Source: Solimicrobium silvestre (GTDB taxonomy: Bacteria; Pseudomonadota; Gammaproteobacteria; Burkholderiales; Burkholderiaceae_D). Taken from it: 64,000 nt of DNA. Under the pieces are notes generated by a model, which worked only from the letters and a program-made list of their open reading frames with translations, ran no database searches and was not told where the DNA came from. Where the stretch lies: contig NZ_PUGF01000011.1 in the NCBI RefSeq assembly GCF_002976435.1, positions 62,001 to 126,000 on the forward strand, in the 5' to 3' direction. The first letter of the stretch is position 1; each line of letters begins with the position of its first letter. The position numbers were made by a program, and so were the translations under genes. Positions 53,726-63,517 of this stretch are shown in pieces.

Positions 53726-55480
53726 ATGAACATAAATCCTTACTACACCCGACTTGCGAATGCCGTTAAGCCGTATAAAAAACGGATCGGTTTGGCGTTG
53801 CTGGGAATGATAGGTGCTGCATGTACCGAGCCAATTTTTCCGTATATTTTAAAAGTATTAACCGACAATGGTTTTTCTGAGGAGAGATCAATGCCAATCT
53901 GGCAGGTGCCTATCGCGCTAGTCGGGATTTTCTTATTTCGCGGCATGTTTACTTTTTGCACTCAATATTACATGGCTTGGGTCGCCAATAAACTGTTGAG
54001 CGATCTACGTGACGCCATGTTCAAGCGTACCTTGAATGTCTCCATCGCCTATTATTTAAATGAATCCAGCGGTCGCTTAATCAACACCATCATGAGCGAA
54101 GTACAGCAAGTGGTCGAGATGGTGAAAGTATCGATTAATACCTTAATCCGTGATTCGATTACTGTGATTGTGCTGATGGTGTTCTTGATATACCAAAACT
54201 GGCAATTGACGCTGGTGGCTTTGTTGATTATTCCATCGATGGCCTATGTGGTACGCATCACCAGTAAGCGGTTACGGCACTTGAATCAACATCAACAGAA
54301 TTTAAATAGCGAACTGACTCAAGTGGTGGAAGAAGCTACCCGTGCCAGTCAGGTGATTCGAATTTTTGGCGGACAAAAATATGAACACAGGCGCTTTCGT
54401 TTTAAGAGTGAAAAATTACGCGGCTATGCCCAGCGCGTCACTGTAGTCTCGGGCTCTACTACACCACTTACTCAAATGGTGGCGGCGTTGGCGGTGTCGA
54501 TTGTGATCGTGGTCGCCATGCGTCCATCGTTATTGCCGTTTCATAGCCACCAATTTACCTCCGGTGATTTTGTTCAGTATATTACCGCCATGCTGTTGTT
54601 ATTGGCACCGCTAAAACGTCTGTCTGATTTAAATGGCCCACTGCAGCGCGGTTTGATTGCATCTGAATCGGTATTCAATTTAATTGATACGCCAATTGAG
54701 CCCGAGGGTGGTATTGATCTTGATGGTCGTGCTAAAGGCAATTTGGAATTCGTTAATACTGAATTTAGTTATGCAGGTCAGGAACAACGCGCCCTGAAGG
54801 GGATTAACCTTCGCGTGAATGCCGGTGAAACTGTGGCGCTGGTTGGAATGTCGGGCGGTGGAAAAACTTCGCTGGTGAATTTAGTGCCGCGTTTTTACAC
54901 CCCAACTGCCGGCTCAATTAAATTGGACGGTCATGATCTGGCCGATATTTCCCTCACCAGTCTGCGCAGCCAGATTGCCATGGTTGGTCAAAATGTGGTG
55001 TTGTTTGACGACACGATTGCCGCGAATATTGCCTATGGCGATGAGAATCCGGACCAAGCGCGGATTGAAGCCGCTGTAAAGGCTGCACATTTGACAGACG
55101 TTATTGAGAACCTGCCGCTAGGTTTGCAAACTGAAATTGGTGACAACGGTACACGTTTATCCGGCGGCCAGCGGCAACGTTTAGCGATTGCCCGCGCCAT
55201 CTATAAAAACGCTCCGATTTTGATTTTAGATGAAGCAACTTCAGCGCTCGATTCTGAATCGGAACGTGCTGTGCAAGCAGCATTAGACAGCTTGATCCAA
55301 GGCCGCACGACTTTGGTCATTGCGCATCGACTTTCCACTATTGAACGTGCTGATCGGATCGTCGTGTTGACCGGCGGTGAAATTACCGAAATTGGTACGC
55401 ACACTGAGTTGCTACAAAAAAATGGCACATATGCGCATTTGCATCAGCTGCAATTTACTAAAGAATTGGAAGTTGAATAG
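53726..55480 (+). CDS. msbA: Lipid A export ATP-binding/permease protein MsbA
   Basis: The 584-residue half-transporter has six membrane helices (about 20-300) and an ATPase with Walker A GMSGGGKTS, signature LSGGQRQRLAIARAI and Walker B ILILDEATSALDSES. The segment FYTPTAGSIKLDGHDL is typical of MsbA. It flips lipid A-core across the inner membrane. Its position near the LPS-core glycosyltransferase operon supports the assignment over other ABC exporters. Confidence 0.92.
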   Translation: MNINPYYTRLANAVKPYKKRIGLALLGMIGAACTEPIFPYILKVLTDNGFSEERSMPIWQVPIALVGIFLFRGMFTFCTQYYMAWVANKLLSDLRDAMFKRTLNVSIAYYLNESSGRLINTIMSEVQQVVEMVKVSINTLIRDSITVIVLMVFLIYQNWQLTLVALLIIPSMAYVVRITSKRLRHLNQHQQNLNSELTQVVEEATRASQVIRIFGGQKYEHRRFRFKSEKLRGYAQRVTVVSGSTTPLTQMVAALAVSIVIVVAMRPSLLPFHSHQFTSGDFVQYITAMLLLLAPLKRLSDLNGPLQRGLIASESVFNLIDTPIEPEGGIDLDGRAKGNLEFVNTEFSYAGQEQRALKGINLRVNAGETVALVGMSGGGKTSLVNLVPRFYTPTAGSIKLDGHDLADISLTSLRSQIAMVGQNVVLFDDTIAANIAYGDENPDQARIEAAVKAAHLTDVIENLPLGLQTEIGDNGTRLSGGQRQRLAIARAIYKNAPILILDEATSALDSESERAVQAALDSLIQGRTTLVIAHRLSTIERADRIVVLTGGEITEIGTHTELLQKNGTYAHLHQLQFTKELEVE

Positions 55481-55489
55481 GCGCATGCA

Positions 55490-56086
55490 ATGAATTTTTT
55501 ATCCTGCAGAAAACATATTATTTCGGATAGGTTGGTTTTATTTCGGCCCACTGAGGATGATCTTTCTGCAATTTATGAAATTCATGCCGATCCCGCGACG
55601 AATCTCTTTAATCCTAAAGGCCCAATGCAAAGTATTAGCACAGCGGTTGAGTTGTTAGCCCATTGGCAGTCGGAATGGGATGATAAAGGCTGGGGTTATT
55701 GGTCAATTGCTTTGCGTAGTGAACCTGAACGTATTATTGGATTTGGGGGCGTTTCCAATCGACCGAGGTTTGGCGGTAGCGCCTTGGTTCAACGGTTGAA
55801 TAGTCAGAATGCGGCGAATCTTTATTTCCGTTTTCGACCAGATACTTGGGGGTTAGGTTACGCTAATGAAATGGCGCAACAAGCACTCAGGTTGGCATTT
55901 GATGAAGCTGGTCTTGACTGTGTGTTTGGGATTGCGCGCGAATCAAATGTGGCTTCACGGCGTGTACTTGAGCGACTTGGACTTAACTTTGTTGAGCTGT
56001 CCGAGGATGAGTCTGGAGTTGATTCAAACGCCGTTTATTCTATCGATGCGCGGACCTTCTCGACGCGGCTCGGTAGATTGGGTTGA
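55490..56086 (+). CDS. GNAT-family N-acetyltransferase (RimJ/RimL-like)
   Basis: The 198-residue protein has the Acetyltransf_3 pattern: SDRLVLFRPTEDDLSAIYEIHADPATN, the GFGGVSNRP strand, an acetyl-CoA-binding turn in RPDTWGLGYANEMAQQALRLAF, and ESNVASRRVLERLGLNFVE. The substrate is not known. It lies 9 bases after msbA and may be co-transcribed, and is convergent with the LPS operon. Confidence 0.85.
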   Translation: MNFLSCRKHIISDRLVLFRPTEDDLSAIYEIHADPATNLFNPKGPMQSISTAVELLAHWQSEWDDKGWGYWSIALRSEPERIIGFGGVSNRPRFGGSALVQRLNSQNAANLYFRFRPDTWGLGYANEMAQQALRLAFDEAGLDCVFGIARESNVASRRVLERLGLNFVELSEDESGVDSNAVYSIDARTFSTRLGRLG

Positions 56087-56113
56087 TCAAACATCAACCC
56101 AATCTCGGTCTGC

Positions 56114-57232
56114 TTAAGGCAATGCCGCCACTACTTGATCAACCGTAATTTCATCTATCCACGCTTTGCGGTGCGACACTTTGACGATGGTGGTGATTTC
56201 GGCGTTAATCGGCGTCCATTCTGGGCTGGTTTGCCGCATTAATGCAATCACCGGAACATGTACCGCGTTAGCCAAATGCATGACGGCGGTTTCTACTGAA
56301 ATAATCAAATTACACAAACTCAAAATAGCCGGTAACTGGAAAAAATTCTGTTCCGCGCTAAACAAATGAACCTGTCCAAGTTGGCAGTTGGCATATAACA
56401 GTTTTGCTTCTGCCATACGCTCTGGCACCACGTTGATGATGAAATTGGTATTGCTCCACGCGGCGTGCTTTTTCATTTCTGTTGCAAGTTCAAACACGCG
56501 TTCCAGAGGCCAGCTTCTGTCTAATGATTTGGAAAAGCCATTCAGAAAAACGACTTTTGCGCCATTGTTAAAACCCCAGTCGCTGAATTGCTGCTGAGCG
56601 TAGTCATGCCATTTTGCTGGAATGTCGACAAACGGAAATCGCTGGGCTTCAGTGGTAGTAAGGTTAAATAATTGATTAAACCATCCTGCGTAAATGCTGC
56701 TGATATGTGCAATGTTGAGGTCGCCAGCTTGATGTTGTTTGGTGATCTGATAAGCCGGGATGTGTGCATTCAGCTTGCGATAAATTAAGTGTTTGCGAAT
56801 ATCAAAAAACCGCACGCGTTTTTTTTGCCCAACGATAAAGCCTCGTGGACTTAGTTTGCGCGCCAAGTTGACATAGCGATGCCGATGATGAACGGCAAAG
56901 GAAACGACGATAGGGTAGTTTTCTGTTCGCGCTTCTTGGATCGATTTTTTGAATAATGTCGGACTATACGTTTCGCTATAAATCTTGTCGAACATCGGGC
57001 AAGAATTGACCCAGTCGTAGAGTGAATATTTTTTTAAATGATCCCATTGCGTTGCGTCGGGAGTGCGGCGTAATTCATCCACCCAAAGATGCATTTTAAT
57101 ATGCGGATAAGCTTCAGAAAACGCCCGGAAACAATTCTGCATATAGGTAAAATCACCCAGCGCAAGATGGGCAACGAATAATATTTTGTCGGTTTTTTGA
57201 AGTAACTCAGCTGGTACTAATTGTGTAGTCAT
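56114..57232 (-). CDS. Glycosyltransferase family 9 (heptosyltransferase-like), copy A
   Basis: The 372-residue GT9 protein has an N-terminal GDFTYMQNCFRAFSEAYP segment and a nucleotide-sugar-binding C-terminal half with FLNGFSKSLDRSWPLE and LIISVETAVMHLANAVHVPVIALM. The family adds heptose to the LPS inner core. It is clearly paralogous to the gene at 58226-59347. It is the last gene of the minus-strand LPS operon, 19 bases behind the GT8 gene. Confidence 0.85.
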   Translation of the reverse strand: MTTQLVPAELLQKTDKILFVAHLALGDFTYMQNCFRAFSEAYPHIKMHLWVDELRRTPDATQWDHLKKYSLYDWVNSCPMFDKIYSETYSPTLFKKSIQEARTENYPIVVSFAVHHRHRYVNLARKLSPRGFIVGQKKRVRFFDIRKHLIYRKLNAHIPAYQITKQHQAGDLNIAHISSIYAGWFNQLFNLTTTEAQRFPFVDIPAKWHDYAQQQFSDWGFNNGAKVVFLNGFSKSLDRSWPLERVFELATEMKKHAAWSNTNFIINVVPERMAEAKLLYANCQLGQVHLFSAEQNFFQLPAILSLCNLIISVETAVMHLANAVHVPVIALMRQTSPEWTPINAEITTIVKVSHRKAWIDEITVDQVVAALP

Positions 57233-57251
57233 AATTTTTAAAATGAAGCAG

Positions 57252-58229
57252 TTAGCGTGGGCGTGCCAGTAGGTATTTCCAAAACCATTTAATGCTTGCG
57301 CCGAGTTGTTTGCGCTTCAGTAAAAAACGTGAATGCATGCGCATTTCTTTGTAGTTTTGCGGCTGTTGGTCCATCGGCATATCGGCCCAAGGCGACATGC
57401 CGTGGTACTTGGCAAAGATCGCTCGGGAGTCGTGCAAACACCAGTCGGCCCATGGTTTTACCGCGCCGGCAAAATGGATAAATACCGCATCGCCGACATC
57501 GTACATTGCGCGCCTGTCGTTTTCTAAGTCACCGATCAAGCCATATAAATAATTCCAGCGTTTGGCGATGTAAGTTGCTTTACCATCCAAGGCAATATTT
57601 AATGCATCCTGGTCGGGGAAGCGGAAATCATTGCCGCCTTTTAGCATGGCTTCTATTGTTGCTTCAGTGATGCGATGTGCGCGCCACTGCTTGATATTCA
57701 TGTACAGCACGCCGGAATTGAAGTACTTTACTTGCGATAATTTTAATGCGGCGGCGCGGCGCACGGTAGTGGCTTCGGCATCCGGCACTACGTAGGCAAT
57801 CTGCTCATCCATCGGCAATGCCATTAACTCATCGAGTTTACCTACACATAGAATATCCGCATCAAGGTACAGTACTTTGTCGGTATATTCTTGCAGCACA
57901 TCCGGAATTGCCAGGCGGGTGAAGATGGCTGGCGAATAATAGGTGGATGCTATGAAATGTGAAAACTGGCTGAAAAGGTCGGGGGATACGATATGAATAT
58001 GGGTTTTAACCGGATACTCAGCTTCGAGCTTTAACAACCGCGCACGGTGCGCATCTGCTACAGCAAACGCCAGCACATGAAAAGTAAAATGCACGCCGGG
58101 ATTGTTGACGATGATCGACAAAATGGTGGCACCCATGGCGCGAAAATAATGGTTATCAACGCAAAAGGCGATATGGAATGACGACTGCTCGGCTTGAGTA
58201 ACGGTATTCGTGGGGGGCATGGGATTCAT
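57252..58229 (-). CDS. Glycosyltransferase family 8 (LPS glucosyl/galactosyltransferase type)
   Basis: The 325-residue protein starts HIAFCVDNHYFRAMGATILSIIVNNP, carries the metal-binding DxD in VLYLDADILCVGKLDELM, and later KYFNSGVLYMNIKQWR and FPDQDALNIALDGK, all typical of WaaJ/RfaJ-like GT8 enzymes. It probably adds a hexose to the outer core. Its start overlaps the upstream GT9 gene by 4 bases. Confidence 0.88.
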   Translation of the reverse strand: MNPMPPTNTVTQAEQSSFHIAFCVDNHYFRAMGATILSIIVNNPGVHFTFHVLAFAVADAHRARLLKLEAEYPVKTHIHIVSPDLFSQFSHFIASTYYSPAIFTRLAIPDVLQEYTDKVLYLDADILCVGKLDELMALPMDEQIAYVVPDAEATTVRRAAALKLSQVKYFNSGVLYMNIKQWRAHRITEATIEAMLKGGNDFRFPDQDALNIALDGKATYIAKRWNYLYGLIGDLENDRRAMYDVGDAVFIHFAGAVKPWADWCLHDSRAIFAKYHGMSPWADMPMDQQPQNYKEMRMHSRFLLKRKQLGASIKWFWKYLLARPR

Positions 58230-59347
58230 TGTGTGATGGCCTTTATTATTTCTTCAACCGGAATCGCATTCACCCATTCCCGACGTCGGCGGGTGGTGAT
58301 AACGGTGCTGTTGTTACTATCAAGCGGAACCCACTCCGGATTTTTTTGACGCATCAAGGCAATTACTGGGACATGCACGGCATTCGCCAAATGCATCACA
58401 GCTGTTTCAACCGAGATGATTAAGTCACAGCGCTGCAAAATAGCCGGCAACTGAAAGAAATTTTGTTCGGCGCTAAATAAATGCGTGTCGGTTAAGTGAT
58501 AGCTGGCTAGCACAGTTCTCGCGTTGTCGATTTCTTGAGGAACGGCATTCACGATAAAAACGCTGTCACGCCATGCCGGTAAGGCGCGCATGCTGACGAT
58601 GAGTTCAGCCACGCTAGCCAGCGGCCAGCAACGTTTTTTAGTCTTGGCGTAGGAATTGATAAACACCACTTGTTGGCCAGTGTTGGTTGCCTCTTCTGTT
58701 ACGCCCCATTCTTGTAACTGCTGCTTTGCATAGTCTGTCCACTGAGTTGGAATGGAGACAAAAGGGAAGCGTTGTTGCGTAGTTACCTGCAAGCCGCAAA
58801 GTTGCTTAAACCAGTCGGCATATACCTCGGTGATGTGGTGCCCGCTGCTTGGCCTGACGAACGGCGCAAAGCTGGCATCTAGTTTGGCATAGGCTGAGTT
58901 ATCCCAAGGTGCAAACCAACGCGCTTTACCCTTCATGCCGATGATCAATGCATTTGGCCCCCCAACTTCACGTGCTAGCTTGGCGTATTTATGTGGACGC
59001 AAAGTCGCTAACGAAACAACGAGTGGGTAATTTTCTTGCTGTGCTTCGTGAATCGATTCTTGTAATAATGCCGGGCTATATGTACGGCGATAAACTTTAT
59101 GAAAAAAAGAACAATTTTCAGTCCAGTCATACAGTGAGTAATTTTTAAGAAAGCCCCACTGACTTGAATCAGAAGTGCATCGCACTTCATCTATCCAGAG
59201 GTCTACCTTAAGTTGTGGATGTGCCTCGGCAAATGCTTTAAAAAAGTTTTGCAAATAAGTAAAATCACCGATCGCAAGATGCGCAATAAAAAGGATTTTC
59301 TTCGCTTTTGCCAGTGTTTCTGAGGGGATTAAATGCATAGATGTCAC
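58226..59347 (-). CDS. Glycosyltransferase family 9 (heptosyltransferase-like), copy B
   Basis: The 373-residue GT9 protein shares with copy A the segments KILFIAHLAIGDFTYLQNFFKAF, YSLYDW and LIISVETAVMHLANAVHVP. The two diverge in the middle third, as expected if acceptor specificity differs. It overlaps the O-antigen ligase gene upstream and the GT8 gene downstream by 4 bases each, so the operon is tightly coupled. Confidence 0.85.
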   Translation of the reverse strand: MTSMHLIPSETLAKAKKILFIAHLAIGDFTYLQNFFKAFAEAHPQLKVDLWIDEVRCTSDSSQWGFLKNYSLYDWTENCSFFHKVYRRTYSPALLQESIHEAQQENYPLVVSLATLRPHKYAKLAREVGGPNALIIGMKGKARWFAPWDNSAYAKLDASFAPFVRPSSGHHITEVYADWFKQLCGLQVTTQQRFPFVSIPTQWTDYAKQQLQEWGVTEEATNTGQQVVFINSYAKTKKRCWPLASVAELIVSMRALPAWRDSVFIVNAVPQEIDNARTVLASYHLTDTHLFSAEQNFFQLPAILQRCDLIISVETAVMHLANAVHVPVIALMRQKNPEWVPLDSNNSTVITTRRRREWVNAIPVEEIIKAITQ

Positions 59348-60597
59348 GATTCAAGTCCAGATTTAAGACTAAGTTCGGCTTTTCTTTTTACAATATGCGC
59401 TAAAAATATGGCCGCAGCAAAACTATAAAAAACATCGGTGGCTTTATACATGAACATCACGTCCACCAAACCAAAAATCATAAAGCCAAAACATAAGCTC
59501 AGTCCCATTGCTGCGGAGGCTCTAATCTGGCGATCAGAATGGCGTAACTCTCTTGCAAAGTAGTAGGCGGGAACCAAGTAGATGAGCAGTATTCCAGCTA
59601 AGCCAAAAATTCCCAGCGTCATCATGTTGTACAAAATTTCATTGTGGCAGTGAAAGAAAGTAGCTGCAGTAGGCGTGATAATTTTACGTTCTTCTAAGCC
59701 GTGCATGGCATCGGAATAATGTGCTCTTCCTACGCCGAAAATGGGGTGTTCTTTAAATATAATCCAAGCGCCTTGCCATATTTGAAAACGAACCCCTATC
59801 GAAGTATCAGGGTTTTCTTGTTTTGAATAAAGACTGATATCTTGCTTGGCATCTTCAATACGTTTGCTAGCAATATCGGTGGTGCAAAATGCGACTCCGA
59901 TTACTAAGATAATTGCGCCGAAAAACAAGAAATTTCGCTTGCTACACCAATTTTTAATAAGAGTCGCAAACATGAGCAGTGTAAAAACGGGAATGGCTAA
60001 CCAAATACCGCGTGTCTGTGAGATGTAGGCCGAATACAAACCACATGCCCCAGCGATAATTTGTATGCCGATTGTCAGTTTATTTTTTGGTTCATTCCAG
60101 CCGATTGAAAGCGCAGAAAATATACCTAGCAACATCACGAGTTCTATGTACCAAACCAGCATGGTAGGGCGACCAGTAACGTCTTTACCCATGCAAAAAA
60201 GTTGAATCGTGCAAAGAACAACTCCGGCAATCCAGCTCCATTTAATCAGTTTTAGTTTTTGTAGTGGTACTTGCAATAAAGTCCAAAAAATCACCACGAA
60301 TAATGCTAAGCGAGATGGTAAATCATAGAGGTAGATGTCAAAACTGCCGGTTGACAGTTGATTGATTAAAAGCGCGCATAAGGTGCCAAACATGGCTAGG
60401 TTGATAGCCCAATATGTCTTGCATATCGACCAAAAATTAGCTCTGGCGTCGCGTTGCACTAGAAACGTAATAATGGAAATTAATATTAGCAAATGAAAAC
60501 AGAGGTAAACCAGTTTACTAACAAGTAAACTTACGGTAAAAAATGTGATTACCGTCAATAAGGTCGGCCAATACAAATAGCTTGGCTTATTTGTCAT
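59344..60597 (-). CDS. O-antigen ligase / polymerase family membrane protein (WaaL-like)
   Basis: The 417-residue protein has about 12 membrane helices and the Wzy_C region: SIGVRFQIWQGAWIIFKEHPIFGVGRAHYSDAM, with the large periplasmic loop and a conserved His in CHNEILYNMMTLGIFGLAG. WaaL ligases join O-antigen to lipid A-core, and Wzy polymerases share the fold. As first gene of a core-sugar operon, WaaL is the better guess. An internal SQTRGIW motif is also typical. Confidence 0.82.
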   Translation of the reverse strand: MTNKPSYLYWPTLLTVITFFTVSLLVSKLVYLCFHLLILISIITFLVQRDARANFWSICKTYWAINLAMFGTLCALLINQLSTGSFDIYLYDLPSRLALFVVIFWTLLQVPLQKLKLIKWSWIAGVVLCTIQLFCMGKDVTGRPTMLVWYIELVMLLGIFSALSIGWNEPKNKLTIGIQIIAGACGLYSAYISQTRGIWLAIPVFTLLMFATLIKNWCSKRNFLFFGAIILVIGVAFCTTDIASKRIEDAKQDISLYSKQENPDTSIGVRFQIWQGAWIIFKEHPIFGVGRAHYSDAMHGLEERKIITPTAATFFHCHNEILYNMMTLGIFGLAGILLIYLVPAYYFARELRHSDRQIRASAAMGLSLCFGFMIFGLVDVMFMYKATDVFYSFAAAIFLAHIVKRKAELSLKSGLES

Positions 60598-60814
60598 TCT
60601 TTCAAACTTTCCGTGGTGAGATCAAAGCTGCACGCTTGTGCATTTCAATAAGTGCAATGGGTAAAAATACCGACGTGGAATTATACATAGGAGTTACCCC
60701 AACGTCACACTATGGCGTATGTAATAGTTGTTAATGTGAGGTAAATAGCGAGCTCGATTCCAATGCCATGCATTGGTAATTACATTGAGTTTGTATAAAT
60801 AATAACAATGACTC

Positions 60815-61147
60815 TCAGGCTAGTGTATTAATGCTATTCCCTAAAGTGGCCGTTGTTGAGTTTGTGGTGCTGGTGTTATTTTGAATGGCTGTTGTTGTAC
60901 TTGGAATAGAGGTGTTTGGCGCAGTACTAGTGTTTTGTAGTAGGGTAATTTGTGCCTGAACGTTAGTAATTTGTTGTGTCAACGTTTTTTGTGTTTGTAC
61001 ACATTGTGTTATTACTAATTGCTGGCGTAAAACGATAAGTTGACTCTGCAACGCGGAAATCTGAGGGTTGCTAGTGGAGCTAGCGGGTGTGTTAAAGCTC
61101 CCGGTTACTGAGCTATAGGCACTGCTTCCAATTGATGCAACCATCAT
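60815..61147 (-). CDS. FlxA-like protein
   Basis: The 110-residue protein has a Ser-rich start, a central helical coiled-coil segment (about 30-72: ISALQSQLIVLRQQLVITQCVQTQKTLTQQITNVQAQITLLQ) and a Thr/Asn/Ser-rich tail. This matches the small FlxA-like family, of unknown function, named after an E. coli flagellar-regulon gene. AAGGGGAG lies just upstream; because of spacing the second ATG (61144) may be the real start. It stands alone between the LPS operon and rng, with over 200 bases of AT-rich DNA after it. Confidence 0.7.
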   Translation of the reverse strand: MMVASIGSSAYSSVTGSFNTPASSTSNPQISALQSQLIVLRQQLVITQCVQTQKTLTQQITNVQAQITLLQNTSTAPNTSIPSTTTAIQNNTSTTNSTTATLGNSINTLA

Positions 61148-61243
61148 TCTCCCCTTACTCCTTATGTTATCGGCAGTTTGGGTAGGGAGTTTATGGTTGT
61201 GTTGTAGAAATCAACTTGCAATAGTGCTATCGATTTATTTTAT

Positions 61244-62701
61244 CTACATCAAAATAACATCGTAATGTTCCTGATGATAAGTGCTCTCGACCTGCAAAGA
61301 AATCGGCTTGCCAATGAAGTCACCTAACATGGCAAGATGCTGCGACTCTTCTTCTAAAAATAAATCCACCACCATTTGCGAAGCTAAAATTCGGAATTCA
61401 CGCGGATTGAATTGTTTGGCTTCACGTAATAACTCACGCAAAATTTCATAGCAGATGGTGCGGGCAGTTTTGACCTGGCCTTTGCCGCTACAGGCCGGAC
61501 ATGTTTCGCACAAAATATGTGCCAACGATTCGCGGGTGCGCTTGCGGGTGACTTCGACCAAGCCTAATGCTGAAAAACCGGAGGCGGAAAGTTTGGTGCG
61601 GTCGCGTGCAAAAGCTTTGTTTAATTCAGTAAGGACCGCCGTTTTATGCTCCTGATTATCCATGTCGATTAAATCGAGGATGATCATGCCACCCAAATTC
61701 CGTAATCTCAACTGCCGCGCAATGGCGTGCGCTGCTTCTAAATTGGTTTTGAAAATGGTGTCGGCAAAATTACGTCCGGCGACAAAGCTGCCGGTATTGA
61801 CGTCGATCGTGGTCATGGCTTCGGTTTGATCCACGATTAAATAGCCGCCTGACTTTAGGTCAACGCGTCGGCCTAAAGCGCGTTGAATTTCTTCTTCGAC
61901 GCCATACAAATCAAATAACGGGCGTTCGCCGGTGTAGTGAGTCAGTTTGGGGATAACGGAGGGCGTGTAATTTTCAGCGAATTCAAATAATTTTTGATAA
62001 TTTTCACGCGAATCAATTTGAATACTATCGGTTTCAATATTCACAAAGTCGCGTAGCACGCGTTGCGCCAAATTTAAGTCTTGATGCAACAGGCTGGTAG
62101 GCGGTTTGCTTTTTGCCAGCATACAAATACTGGCCCAAGTTTTACGCAGATATTCGACGTCCATTTGAAGCTCTGCTTCAGTCGCATCTTCTGCCATGGT
62201 ACGAACAATAAAACCACCTTTTTCATTTGGTCCAAGTAAATTCTGCACCATCGTGCGCAGCATTTCGCGGCCGGCTTCATTGCCGATTTTTTGCGAAATA
62301 CCGATATGCGAATCTTGCGGTAAAAAAACCAGCATGCGCCCGGCAATGGAAATCTGAGTGGAAAGGCGAGCGCCTTTTGTGCCTATCGGGTCTTTAATGA
62401 CTTGTACGGTAATGGCTTGACCGTCAAACAGTAATTTTTCGATAGGTGTTGGCGTGGCGTTTTCATTGGCGCGGGAATCCCAGATGTCGGCCACATGTAA
62501 GAAGGCGGCGCGTTCTAATCCAATATCAATAAATGCAGACTGCATGCCTGGCAATACCCGAACTACTTTGCCTAAATAAATATTGCCGACTAAGCCGAGC
62601 GACATAGTGCGTTCGATGTGTAATTCTTGTACTGCACCTTGGAAAATTAACGCGACCCGAGTTTCTTGTGGGGTGATATTGATTAGAATGTTTTCGCTCA
62701 T
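61244..62701 (-). CDS. rng: Ribonuclease G
   Basis: The 485-residue RNase E/G-family endonuclease has an N-terminal S1 domain (GNIYLGKVVRVLPGMQSAFIDIGLERAAFLH), the DNase I-like catalytic core with the metal-binding aspartates of GGYLIVDQTEAMTTIDVNTG and LDLIDM, and the zinc-link CPACSGKG. It lacks the long disordered C-terminus of RNase E. It matures the 16S rRNA 5' end. The start overlaps the maf stop as ATGA. Confidence 0.95.
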   Translation of the reverse strand: MSENILINITPQETRVALIFQGAVQELHIERTMSLGLVGNIYLGKVVRVLPGMQSAFIDIGLERAAFLHVADIWDSRANENATPTPIEKLLFDGQAITVQVIKDPIGTKGARLSTQISIAGRMLVFLPQDSHIGISQKIGNEAGREMLRTMVQNLLGPNEKGGFIVRTMAEDATEAELQMDVEYLRKTWASICMLAKSKPPTSLLHQDLNLAQRVLRDFVNIETDSIQIDSRENYQKLFEFAENYTPSVIPKLTHYTGERPLFDLYGVEEEIQRALGRRVDLKSGGYLIVDQTEAMTTIDVNTGSFVAGRNFADTIFKTNLEAAHAIARQLRLRNLGGMIILDLIDMDNQEHKTAVLTELNKAFARDRTKLSASGFSALGLVEVTRKRTRESLAHILCETCPACSGKGQVKTARTICYEILRELLREAKQFNPREFRILASQMVVDLFLEEESQHLAMLGDFIGKPISLQVESTYHQEHYDVILM

Positions 62702-63321
62702 GAGAAAGTAAGTCCAACCTCAGTTAGTAGTTTTGCAGTTTCAAATAACGGCAAACCCATGATGCCAGAATAACTCCCATCGATGTGCGAAATAAATTTG
62801 GCAGCACTTCCCTGAATTCCGTAACCGCCCGCTTTGTCATATGGCTCTAGCGAGTCACAATATTGATCAAGCTGGTTTTTATTGAGTGTGCAAAACGTGA
62901 CTGCAGAAGTTTGAGTGAATTCTAAATGCTGTTTTTTATAATGCACTGCAATGCTGGTGAGTACCTGATGTGTTTGGCCAGACAGGCTTGTGAGCATGGC
63001 GTGTGCCTCACTGCGATTCGCAGGTTTGCCATAGATGACGCCATTCAGTACTACGGTAGTATCCGCTGCCAATACCGGGCGGATGGGGAGTTTGCGTAAC
63101 TCCATCATGTCCCAGGCCGCCTCCGCTTTGGCATTGGTTACGCGGGTAACGTATGCCGCAGGTAGTTCGTCAGGTAGCACCGTTTCAGAAACGTCCACAG
63201 GGCGCGTTGCGGAATCACGCAGTAACAAAATCTCAAAATTGACGCCAATTTGACGTAACAATTCACGCCGACGCGGGCTTTTGGAGGCTAAATATATTTT
63301 ATTGTCGAGCAATTTCATCAT
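62698..63321 (-). CDS. maf: Maf-family nucleotide pyrophosphatase
   Basis: The 207-residue protein has the Maf signature IYLASKSPRRRELLRQIG, the catalytic Asp in VLAADTTVVLNG, and YDKAGGYGIQGSAAKFI. Maf proteins hydrolyse non-canonical or pyrimidine NTPs (dTTP/UTP in YhdE-type enzymes). It sits between rlmH and rng, the usual order in Burkholderiales, and overlaps rng by 4 bases. Either of two adjacent ATGs can be the start. Confidence 0.93.
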   Translation of the reverse strand: MMKLLDNKIYLASKSPRRRELLRQIGVNFEILLLRDSATRPVDVSETVLPDELPAAYVTRVTNAKAEAAWDMMELRKLPIRPVLAADTTVVLNGVIYGKPANRSEAHAMLTSLSGQTHQVLTSIAVHYKKQHLEFTQTSAVTFCTLNKNQLDQYCDSLEPYDKAGGYGIQGSAAKFISHIDGSYSGIMGLPLFETAKLLTEVGLTFS

Positions 63322-63517
63322 GATTTAAATTTGAAGAATTACATTGAACAGCGCATATAAATACACCTGACAAGATACGCGCCTGTGTTTAGTTACGCTT
63401 CCCCTATTTACGCATAGTTTATGCCGCATATGGATAAGCAGGCAATATCCTAACCGAAATTAAGATTGCCCATGGGAAATTATTGAAAATCTGTTACCGA
63501 ATTGCACTATTCGGTAC
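63322..63517. other. Short intergenic region between maf and rlmH
   Basis: It is AT-rich with no gene. It probably holds the maf-rng promoter on the minus strand; no clear -35/-10 was recognised. Confidence 0.4.
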
